Origin: Lineus longissimus
Lineage: Eukaryota > Nemertea > Pilidiophora > Heteronemertea > Lineidae
Length of the DNA: 60,000 bases
Direction of reading: 5' to 3'
Assembly: GCF_910592395.1 (NCBI RefSeq)
Contig: NC_088316.1
Coordinates: 18,230,001 to 18,290,000 of the forward strand
Below, piece after piece: positions 36,501-43,573 of this stretch. The notes under the pieces are model-generated. The model was not told where the DNA came from. It saw nothing but the letters and a program-made list of their open reading frames with translations, and ran no database searches. Every line of letters begins with the position of its first letter. The stretch's first letter is position 1. The position numbers and the translations under genes are program-made.

Positions 36501-39500
36501 TTTAAGATAGTCAGCTTGCTTTGTTACAACTAAGGCATTACTCAGGATGCCGTGATTGGGTGAACCTTGGCTGCAGTCACCATCTCGGCATATGCCGAGC
36601 AAGGGTTTGAAAGAGAATACCATGCCAAAATAACCACAAATGCAATAAGGCAGGAGGACAGCAAAAATAGATTCTGCAACCACAACTGAAACCTAGCCAG
36701 TGGATGACAAAAAACTTACTGAAATTCGTTGGTATGAGTTAGACATCATGGCAATGAGCATATTTAGCAAAACTACGAGGGCTATATAACTGTAAACTCC
36801 GAACATGAGTTTCCCCATGATCTCAGTAAAAGCATGAGAATTTGCATTTTCATGCCCGAGAGCCGCTTTAAGATCTAAACTCTCCAACTCTATAAGTCCG
36901 AATATTGCCCAATAAAGTGTTTGTATAATTTCAAATATGCTGAAAAAAGGAAAGGCATAATTGTTCAGCAGTCGGACCCAAAATTCATTAGCTGGAAACA
37001 AGAAGGTGCAAGTTGAAATTAGAGGTTTGGACTTGAAATTTTTTCACAAGTCCAAAATTCCCAAAAAATTTCAGAGCCAAACGTTTTTTAGGGCTGATGT
37101 TGTTTCTTAATTTTGATCCGAAAAAAAGTTTAAAAAGTTTTGGACTTAGAAATTTTTTCATAAGTTCAAAATTCTGAAAAAGTTCAGTGTCAAAAAAACT
37201 TTGGGACTGATGAGGTTTCTTCATTTTGAGCAGAAAAAAACCCCAAGTGAACAAAATATTTGGACTCACTCGCCAAAAATGTACATGGAACATATCAAAA
37301 GTACCTTTAAATGGCTCAGGAGTAGGTTTGCAAGCATGGCCAATCAAGTGTAGTAACTTCTTTCTACCCACAAGGATTTTCTAACTGTATAGTCTGAACT
37401 TGGTATAGCAAAGCCAAAACCATAAATTTTATCAAAATGTAGGGATGTTCAAATAGTAAAGGGGTTTACAATGAACCTTAGTTTGGCTTATTGGTGATTC
37501 CTATTGGTTGTATCAGGGAACATGAAATGGAGACAACTGAAACAAAGAAAGCACTTAACAAATATTACGTCAAAGAAAGTGCACTTACTTGAGAAAATAC
37601 TTGTCCTTGAATTCGCAATTATTAGCGCTTTTCATGCAATTTTGATAGCGCATTTGTGCGTATGTCCAGAGTAATTGATTCATTCCACAGGCGAAGGCAA
37701 ACAGCACAAGAAAATAAAACAGAGCAAACTTCATCACATCCAATGTCATTTTTCCGAGCGAGATTTGTAACGGGCCGAGGTGTGGGTTTATGGTGAAGAT
37801 GAATACTAGTTTTAATGAGCTGAAAATGTTCGCCCAAGCGAAGAGGCCCTCAGAAATCAGATGTGGATCCCAAGTGTCCCAATTTCGTCTGTGAAGGAAT
37901 CCAGCATATTTCCCTTGTTCTGTTTTCTCGTCGTTTCTGATCTGAAGAAAAGAAACGAAAGATACTATATGATATGGGGGTGACATGATCTACATAAAAT
38001 TTGACTAACTTGACCAACTTAGAACTCCAATGTAGGTCACACTGATCTTAATCTTTGTGAACATGTAGAGATGCCTAATAGATGCCTACACATCAAATTG
38101 AAGAGTTGAAGAAGCCCAGTATTGAAAATATTCATGGGATGTATGCACAGGACACTTCATGTGACCCTCTCTTGATTGAGCTTTGTGGTCAATTTGAATA
38201 TGGGCATCTCTCAAACATAAGTCCACAAAATAACATTGTTGAGAGGGAAAGGGTTAATAATAGTAATAGAAATGCCAAACCAACATAATACTCTGAAAGC
38301 TTGGGAAACTGTTTCACTGAGAATTCAAAACAAATAATTCAAAATTACTTAATTTATTTTACTCAAATCAGTTTTGAGAAATTCCAATCATAAATCTTTC
38401 ATATGAATTTAAATTTCATAGAAAATAAAAAGTGCCTGAACATTGAACAGAACATTTAACAACCATTCATTAATTAAAAATAATAATCATACATTACCTT
38501 TTCAAAAGTATTTCTCATATTGAGACTTCAAGTGAACGTGCAAGAAATATTTAAAACTTTTATAGTGATATTCAAGTTCATTCGATTTATTTTCTTTTTC
38601 TTTTTGAAATGAGTTCAGCCATCCAACAATGCGTGAAGCACTATTCAAACAGGAATGTGACTTGGCAACTTATTCACAATTGCTGTACACTGTCGCAGAT
38701 TGAACTGAATCTATGCATGCTATCAGGCGGCTGCTGATGTTGGTTCCCACGTTATTTTTAAATTGTGAAAGAAAGTTTAACGCAGCACAGGAAATTAGTT
38801 GGCAAGACTACACAAAGACAGAAGGCAACAAAATCATTCAAAAGCAAGGAAAATGCATAGCTGAATAGGTTAAGTAGTCATCTGTTTGCTGGAGAAATGA
38901 GAGATTTACTGGAGAAATGAGAGGTTTACTGGAGAAATGAGAGGTTTACTTGACAAAATAGTTCAGAACATAAGTAATGCTTCAAGTTTCAGCAACATGG
39001 TTCCCCACATATTCAGAAGAAGCTAGAGCAAAATTTCAAATTGAACTCTTATCTTTGTCAAATTTGCCAACTCATTTTTCCCATAATGCTCTTACATGCC
39101 AAATAGAGGGTTACGGAAGGGTTAAGGAAAACAAATGATAAGGTTGTTTCTTGTCATACCTGTAGAAAGGAGACAACCCTTAGAGTTATTGTAGCTACAT
39201 ACAGGCTATTTGTAGTGAAATCAAGCAGGTTCCACATGTCAAGAACATACGACTTTGCCCCCTCATACCAGAGCTGTTTTACCTCCATCCAAATAAACCC
39301 TGAAAAGATAACCAGGAACCGGCACGGTTAATCAAGAGAAGCAGTTACTGCCTGTCTGAGAGACCTGTGCTCAAGCAAGGGTATGAAGCAAGGGTAGCCG
39401 CTGTGAGCCCAGGGGTGGACCTTCGCTTGTGGCAACAAAGGACAAACAAGTTGAAATATAAAGCAGGATAACAAAAGACTAACTAGAATGAAACGATGAT

Positions 39501-42500
39501 GGAGTTAATGGATTTAAACCCATTCAGGACTAACCAATTGGGAGCAGATTCAGTAATTTGAACAATTTGGTGTACTTTGCCAACAAAGGCAAAAAATTGA
39601 GACAGTTTCATGGCACATCTTAAAAACTTTCTAGAAATTGATGTAGCTTTCCTTTTTTAAAGTGGCTTCCAATTTGGACGCATAACTTTTTTTAGTCCTG
39701 AAGAGGTAAGAAGTTAAGAGGGATTCCGAAAATGAGGTTAATACATGTTAGTCTAGATTATCCTTAGGTGAGCAAAAATGATGACCTTCAGGATACAATT
39801 TTGATACATTTACCCCTACTGTGTGAATCCCAGCTGGTTTTAAAACCCTTGGCTCAAGGGGGCAGCAGTACAGTAAGACTCTTCTCTAGCAAAGCATCTT
39901 ATTCACGAAGTAATGCTCTGGGTACCAATTTGAGTTTTCTAAGAAAAACATTTTCTGACTCTGCTCTTTGTTATTTGATGCAGTTGTACTTTTGAAATCC
40001 CCAATTTTTAGAAATATTTTTAGTGTCTCAAACGGTCATCATTTTTGCATGCAACGAAAATCAACAGGATGTGTCACTATGTCAAACTAAGAAATAATGT
40101 CAACCAATTGCAATACAATACAAGTTTGGAGTGTGAGTGTCTTGAACAGTGTATTCCCAGTGGGAAAGGTGCTTTATACAAGATTATTTCACCTTTTTGT
40201 TCATAACTTGAGTTTCAAAATATGGCATAGAGATATTGAAACTTAAACACAAAACCTGAATCTTAAAAAGTTGTCAAAAATAGCAATGAAAGGCATCTGA
40301 AATATCCTATCACACCCAGAGGATCACTCAAAATTTGCCAAAGAATAAACATCCACATTCATGATATAAATTTTCACATCCTCCAAAAACATTCAATTGG
40401 TTTTAGTGGTGAAGCAGGTACAATTCATAATTTCGAAAATGTGACATTCAAGAATTGACTTGTGAAGTTCAATGTGAGATTTTATCATACATGTACCAGT
40501 ACATAAGCCATGACCAACATATGCAAATAAAGTGACATTTATTTCAAAGTTTGTGATGACACGAGCATGCATCTTTTAACAGCAAATCCTATTACGTCTT
40601 GAAGGTGACGCGAGCTTGAGTTTACCTCCATAAATGAAACAACCCTTAACGCTAAGGTGGCCAGGTACAGTGAATTGGTAATGAAATCTAGAAGGTTGAC
40701 CATATCTGCTATATAGTTTTTTATGCCGTCGTTCCAAATTTGTTTGATTTCCATCCATATAAATCCTGAAAAAAGACAAGTGGTCTAATACTGCAGACAT
40801 TGTTACGGTTCTGGGGGACAGGAGACAAAAAAGGACTCCATGATTGTCACTTCTTCAGCCATATACATGTATCTTCTTTGAGCATACCTATGAAATCAAA
40901 TTTTCTTCAGTTTGACAACAACAGTCCTTTTTTGAATATCTTTGGGCTTCGAGAAAAGACACAAAACGTGGCATGACACAATATAATGTAACTACCGCAG
41001 GAACTTCTGCAGTAGTTATTAAAGCATAGAGCCACCAGACAATGACCTGGCCTGACTTTCGCATAGAACATGTCATGTTTCGTTAAGTTGAGAACAAGGC
41101 TGTATGTGCGTACCCATCACACCTGTGTTTCACATTTACAAGGGCAGATGGCAACATGATCAAGTACCACTGATCGGGCGTAGTCTACAATATCAATCAA
41201 TAAATCACTGAAATGCACAGGAATTAATCAAGGAAGTGATTAGAACAATGTATTATTATTCATCAGGTGTCTTGTCTATTTTTGTTTGGGCGTACTTCTG
41301 TCCAATGGGCGGGGTCATGAGTGACTGTTTGTAACCTGGTGGCTGATCATTGACAAGACCAGCGGGCATACACTGCTCATAAGACTGCAAAATGAAAATG
41401 CAAAATGAAAACTGGATGAAATTTGCTTGGTTACATTACACTAATACAGAGGTGGCCCAAGAAATTTGAGAACTGGCACCACCAAACTAAGTCATGCTTC
41501 CATTGAAACAGCTCAACTTTTTCAAAATATCAGTGGAAAAAAACCCATAAAGATATAAATTCCTTACCTGCGACCCATGCTACTATCAGCCATTCTATGT
41601 ATGTAGGAAATGCCCCTCGTATATCGTCAACAGAGTACATGGAGTTGTTTTGTATTTCTATTGGGAGAACATTTTTTGCAAATAGAAATGACAGAGTTCC
41701 CTTCTGAGAGGCAGCGATTAACAACACTGAAATGAAAGTGGAAAATTCGTCATTCATAGGTGTGGGATCGAAACTCTGAGCTGCCATTTCAGGCAATTTT
41801 CCTGACAATATACATGTAATTGCATCAACAGATGATATCCACTCCATACCTATCATCATCAGTGTCAAGGGCTCCTGATAGCCGCCTCTGGGCATGTAAT
41901 CGAGCCCAGAATAGCATTTCCAAAAATGGTGAGACTGAACATTCAGGGGGAATTGGAACTCAACAGACCCCCATCCCTAGAGCGACCAGGGTGGTCACTT
42001 TCATACATGTGTAGAGCATTTACTCTGACTTTTCAAAAGTTGAAACTGCCCCTGTTCCTCAGCATCACTCACTGAAATCATAATACTTACACAAAAACAA
42101 CATGTAGCTTGAACTGTGCGCGATGAATTTGACAAAAGGTTTCTTCAGTAGTCCACCAATTTTTGTCTTTGGTGCTATTAGGTACATGCCAGACATGGCG
42201 GGAAACGAGAACCCGAGGATGGCGGTGATCATGAATTTGGTGATGACGTGGCGTCGTCGGAATCCGGGCAGACCTTCGTACCAAAGGCCGCCAAGAAGTT
42301 GTTGACAATGTGGATGAGAGGTGAACTGAAATAACAAGGGAGGATCAATGGTTTGTGACATTTGAGGAAAGGAACTATACTGATCTAATTTTGCTTAAGG
42401 AATGGAATTCTAGTGGCTACTTTTCTTTACATTCACTCCCCAGCCCAATCCAGAAACCTTTCTAGGAAAGGACCACACACCCTGTGCCACACTTGGCCAT

Positions 42501-43573
42501 TTCAGGCCATTTCAAAGTCCTGAATGGCCCTTGCCCAAGATCACAAGTCGAACACTCCTCTATTGTGCCACCAGGCTCCGCATGCAACCCTTATTTCTTT
42601 CAGCTAATGAGATTGACTCGGATCTCGCTCCACATAGCAATCCAACCCGGCAGATCCATAAATCATCAGCTTCCACAAGCAGAACAAACAACTTGGCGAA
42701 AAACAAGAAAAACTTTTCAATAAAATCAACAGTTGGATTGAATAGCCTCGGGTCATCAACAATTCATGATTTATGATTTCAAATCTTTGTTCTCCCACAA
42801 CGCAGAAGTGGCACTCGCCTGTAACACAACCAATAATCCATAATTTTTAATGAATCATTCTGAAAAATAATCATCAGTATTAGGCCATGTGTTTAATATC
42901 TGATATTTTATCATGCAATTCTCCTAAGATGATGATCTGGTGACTGGAAATTAGAAGATTGGATCACTGAATATACAATACCATGCTTTGAAACACGCTA
43001 CAGAGCAGTTAGACTTAAGTATAACTGCACCAAGCAAGGTTACCTCTGACAGTTACTTACCCGTTTCTGTTTGTACTTGATGGCTAATTTCAACCGACTG
43101 AGTCGCATGCGCTCGCCGTGTTCCTGAACAGGCCCGTCCGTATCATGATTCAGGATGGTCTGAAGTTCTTTTGACCCACGTGTTTGTTCTAACAAAGATG
43201 TAGCGAAATCCTGACACTGAACAGCTAAGCCTTCGTACTCCTCTTTGAACTCATTCTCGAGGCGACTCAGGCGTTTGAGTTCCCAACACAGTTCAAATGC
43301 CGTAAGGATCGGATCTTTGCTGGACAGAGCGATGAGAGACGGAGACGCTAAAGCACGATATGCGTTAATCCGCGAGCGAGAATGGCACAAGCTGTCATCG
43401 TTACTAGCTGCAACACAATCCTTGCAGCTGCACCGTACGTCGTGCGGTTTTGGGATTTTGTCACCGCGATCGAGCAGGATTTTTATGATTTCGTAGTTGT
43501 CCTTGTGAGCAGCGAGAATGATTGGCGTGATGTCAGGGGTGAATGAGGTCGATGGTACTCCACCAAGGTAACC
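17715..43573 (-). CDS. TRPC: TRPC-family cation channel with two clusters of alternative exons; N-terminus not in view
   Basis: TRPC channels are plasma-membrane tetramers that pass Na+ and Ca2+ downstream of phospholipase C. Exon order on the - strand: 43061-43573, 42091-42325, 41568-41726, one of two 140-nt S2-S3 exons (40626-40765 or 39160-39299), 37589-37941, one of five pore/S6 exons (36720-36939, 35781-36000, 35438-35657, 35086-35305, 32577-32772), 26984-27178, 24557-24598, 23551-23737 and 17715-18592. With one of each alternative (220-nt version) the joined frame is open for 973 codons. Visible marks are the TRPC zinc-site pattern [10 protein letters not shown], six transmembrane segments, pore helix [10 protein letters not shown]6 [17 protein letters not shown] box EWKFAR, and the calmodulin/IP3-receptor-binding stretch [21 protein letters not shown]. 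The core is TRPC4/5-like. The first ankyrin exons (roughly 150-200 residues by comparison) were not found up to 60 kb. Confidence 0.96.
21941..22190. repeat. Two tandem copies (~125 bp) of a dispersed A/T-rich repeat
   Basis: GTCAAAAAAGTTTTGGGACT occurs at 21961 and 22086, each followed by GATGATG, a TTCATTTTGAGCAGAAA word and ATATTTGGA. The same words occur at 37.03-37.27 kb and in the hairpin at 50.0-50.36 kb. Confidence 0.8.
22571..22712 (+). repeat. Dispersed repeat, copy B
   Basis: This is the partner of 14689-14830, with the same ordered words GATGCCATC, ACAATGGGTTGGC and TCAAATGGTCAT. Confidence 0.55.
23071..23190. repeat. 42-bp tandem repeat, three units
   Basis: Each unit starts GTCACATGGTG and contains AACCAATCAA followed by a CTGGAT/CAGGAT-like end. 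CCAAT words recur once per unit. Confidence 0.8.
23551..23737 (-). CDS. TRPC: TRPC exon: calmodulin/IP3-receptor-binding region
   Basis: The - strand acceptor TTTTGCAG precedes 23737 and the donor GTAAGA follows 23551. The exon reads [17 protein letters not shown], then [20 protein letters not shown] and [10 protein letters not shown]. This is the conserved TRPC C-terminal helix that binds calmodulin and the IP3 receptor, closest to insect TRP-gamma/TRPL ([14 protein letters not shown]). If the donor is not used, the frame runs 11 more codons to a TGA at 23513-23515, giving a short-tailed channel. Confidence 0.95.
24557..24598 (-). CDS. TRPC: TRPC 42-nt exon
   Basis: The acceptor TTCTTTACAG and donor GTAAGT flank 14 codons, [14 protein letters not shown], that join in phase 0 on both sides and lead straight into [10 protein letters not shown]. 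In relatives a YQ.VM..L.KRY sequence is continuous at this point, which supports the exon despite its small size. It can be skipped without a frame change. Confidence 0.88.
25800..26020. repeat. Degenerate short repeats around ATGGTATTTTGACCAA
   Basis: The words ATGGTATTTTGGTCAA, AGTATTTTGACCAA, ATGGTATTTTGACCAA and GTGGTATTTTACCAG recur within 220 bp of TRPC intron. Confidence 0.5.
26984..27178 (-). CDS. TRPC: TRPC exon: TRP box and following linker
   Basis: The - strand acceptor CTCCTTTTCAG precedes 27178 and the donor GTATGT follows 26984. It encodes [20 protein letters not shown], then [19 protein letters not shown], and a basic Cys/Arg/Lys end ([13 protein letters not shown]). EWKFAR is the TRP box, the helix after S6 that transmits gating, and PPPFN.IPSPK-like wording is diagnostic for TRPC. 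All pore-exon versions splice into this exon in phase 0. Confidence 0.97.
27380..27559. repeat. 15-bp minisatellite, 12 units
   Basis: Units such as ATCTCAACCACAGAT, AGCTCAACCATAGAT and ATCTGAACCAAAGGT follow one another without gaps. Because 15 is a multiple of three, the array stays open on the - strand and reads as Leu/Val/Ile/Glu pentapeptides; I see no reason to think it is translated. Confidence 0.88.
30503..31497. mobile_element. 995-bp non-autonomous DNA transposon with 70-bp terminal inverted repeats
   Basis: The left end starts GGGTAGTTGTAAAACAAGAA and runs through GAAACACA/GAAACGAAAC repeats to 30572. The right end, 31428-31497, is its reverse complement with one mismatch in 70 bp. 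The element is flanked by a perfect 9-bp duplication, CTTAGAAGT, at 30494-30502 and 31498-31506. No transposase frame is present inside; C-rich runs lie near the right end. A 9-bp duplication fits Mutator-like or Merlin-like elements; the family is not settled. The near-identity of the ends suggests a recent insertion. Confidence 0.92.
32090..32432. repeat. Tandem array of ~44-46-bp units, eight copies
   Basis: Units start AGTAGTAGAAGGG(T/C)CACTA at 32090, 32134, 32178, 32224, 32270, 32316, 32349 and 32393. Each has GACCTGATCA and, in most, TATATAGGTCAA, so GACCT and AGGTC pair within a unit. It lies 145 bp downstream (in transcription) of the diverged pore exon. Confidence 0.9.
32577..32772 (-). 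CDS. TRPC: TRPC alternative pore/S6 exon, version 5 (diverged, 196 nt)
   Basis: The acceptor TATTCTTTCAG precedes 32772 and the donor GTAAGT follows 32577, with the same phases as versions 1-4. The 65 codons are open: [20 protein letters not shown], then [20 protein letters not shown], then [20 protein letters not shown], then YSIVI. The filter region reads GRIDL instead of GL(I/V)EL, eight residues of the outer pore are missing, and the conserved [13 protein letters not shown] becomes [13 protein letters not shown]. It may be a functional variant with different permeation, or an exon on the way to decay; intact frame and splice sites favour the first. Confidence 0.8.
32773..35085 (-). other. 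TRPC intron between pore versions 4 and 5
   Basis: No sixth pore exon was recognised. CA-rich (34639-34684) and TATG-rich (34750-34784) microsatellites lie at its left-hand (higher-coordinate) end. Confidence 0.5.
34639..34684. repeat. Interrupted CA microsatellite
   Basis: CACACGCACACACATACACC-type dinucleotide repeats with interruptions. Confidence 0.85.
35086..35305 (-). CDS. TRPC: TRPC alternative pore/S6 exon, version 4
   Basis: Exactly 220 nt, with acceptor TTTCTTTCAG and donor GTAAGT. It reads [20 protein letters not shown], then [20 protein letters not shown], then [20 protein letters not shown] and [13 protein letters not shown]. This is the pore helix, filter, outer-pore loop and S6. 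It differs from version 2 at four residues. The first base completes an Asn codon with the upstream exon. Confidence 0.96.
35438..35657 (-). CDS. TRPC: TRPC alternative pore/S6 exon, version 3
   Basis: Exactly 220 nt, with acceptor ATTTTTCAG and donor GTAAGT. The outer-pore loop is the most distinctive of the four close versions: [21 protein letters not shown]6 has the SYIALVV form shared with version 1. Only 132 bp separate it from version 4. Confidence 0.96.
35781..36000 (-). CDS. TRPC: TRPC alternative pore/S6 exon, version 2
   Basis: Exactly 220 nt, with acceptor CTTTTTTCAG and donor GTAAGT. It starts [20 protein letters not shown], the loop is [17 protein letters not shown], and S6 has the SAIAIIV form shared with version 4. 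Only 123 bp separate it from version 3. Confidence 0.96.
36720..36939 (-). CDS. TRPC: TRPC alternative pore/S6 exon, version 1 (first in transcription)
   Basis: Exactly 220 nt, with acceptor CCTTTTTTCAG and donor GTAAGT. The loop is [18 protein letters not shown]6 is [20 protein letters not shown], and the end is QRIS where the others have QQIS. It is followed (in transcription) by 719 bp of intron before version 2. Confidence 0.96.
37028..37266. repeat. Two diverged copies of the dispersed A/T-rich repeat, upstream of the pore cluster
   Basis: The words TTTGGGACTGATGA, TTTCTTCATTTTGAGCAGAA and TTGGACTTAGAAATTTTTTC repeat those of 21.94-22.19 kb and 50.0-50.36 kb. The copies lie in the 649-bp intron between the S4-S5 exon and pore version 1. 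Confidence 0.75.
37589..37941 (-). CDS. TRPC: TRPC exon: S4, S4-S5 linker, S5 and outer-pore cysteine pair
   Basis: The acceptor TTTTCTTCAG precedes 37941 and the donor GTAAGT follows 37589. It reads [20 protein letters not shown] at the start, [20 protein letters not shown] (S4), [14 protein letters not shown] (S4-S5 linker, a TRPC hallmark), [20 protein letters not shown] (S5), and [11 protein letters not shown]. The two Cys match the position of the extracellular disulfide known in TRPC4/5. It ends with two bases (AA) that every pore version completes with C. Confidence 0.97.
38891..38950. repeat. 20-bp tandem repeat, three units
   Basis: GGAGAAATGAGAG(A/G)TTTACT three times, in the intron after the S2-S3 exons. 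Confidence 0.9.
39160..39299 (-). CDS. TRPC: TRPC alternative S2-S3 exon, version 2
   Basis: Exactly 140 nt, with acceptor ATCTTTTCAG and donor GTATGA. It reads [20 protein letters not shown], then [20 protein letters not shown] and VVSFLQ. It has the same phases as version 1 (one base supplied by the upstream exon, phase 0 at the end) and differs from it at 15 of 46 residues. The MWNLLDF wording is nearer to vertebrate TRPC4/5 (WWNLMDF). Confidence 0.95.
40626..40765 (-). CDS. TRPC: TRPC alternative S2-S3 exon, version 1
   Basis: Exactly 140 nt, with acceptor TCTTTTTTCAG and donor GTAAAC. It reads [20 protein letters not shown], then [20 protein letters not shown] and VVSFME. The FIW.EIKQ.W.(D/G)G motif at the end of S2 is shared across TRPC channels. 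Confidence 0.95.
41568..41726 (-). CDS. TRPC: TRPC exon: end of S1, extracellular loop, start of S2
   Basis: The acceptor CATTTCAG precedes 41726 and the donor GTAAGG follows 41568. It continues S1 as [12 protein letters not shown], then [20 protein letters not shown] (with an NNS glycosylation-type site), then [12 protein letters not shown], matching EWMILPWVLG of TRPC4 at the start of S2. It ends one base into a Gly codon that either S2-S3 version completes. Confidence 0.94.
42091..42325 (-). CDS. TRPC: TRPC exon: pre-S1 helices and start of S1
   Basis: The acceptor TATTTCAG precedes 42325 and the donor GTAAGT follows 42091. It reads [20 protein letters not shown], then [12 protein letters not shown], then [20 protein letters not shown] and [14 protein letters not shown]. 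The HP.CQQLL..(I/L)WY and KPF.KF..H..SY wordings are classic TRPC. Confidence 0.97.
43061..43573 (-). CDS. TRPC: TRPC exon: last ankyrin/TRP_2 region and coiled linker
   Basis: The acceptor AAATTTTTCAG precedes 43573 and the donor GTAAGT follows 43061; 171 codons, phase 0 at both ends. It reads [40 protein letters not shown] (the H..C.C..C zinc pattern), [39 protein letters not shown], a Glu/Lys-rich stretch, [20 protein letters not shown] and [11 protein letters not shown]. It begins mid-domain, so at least one upstream exon must exist. Confidence 0.97.

Noticed and set aside
40888-41076. - strand frame ending RFVSFLEAQ, like the VVSFLE end of the S2-S3 exons (possible third version)
   Set aside because: No donor follows the FLE codons and the upstream residues do not match S2-S3; probably chance.
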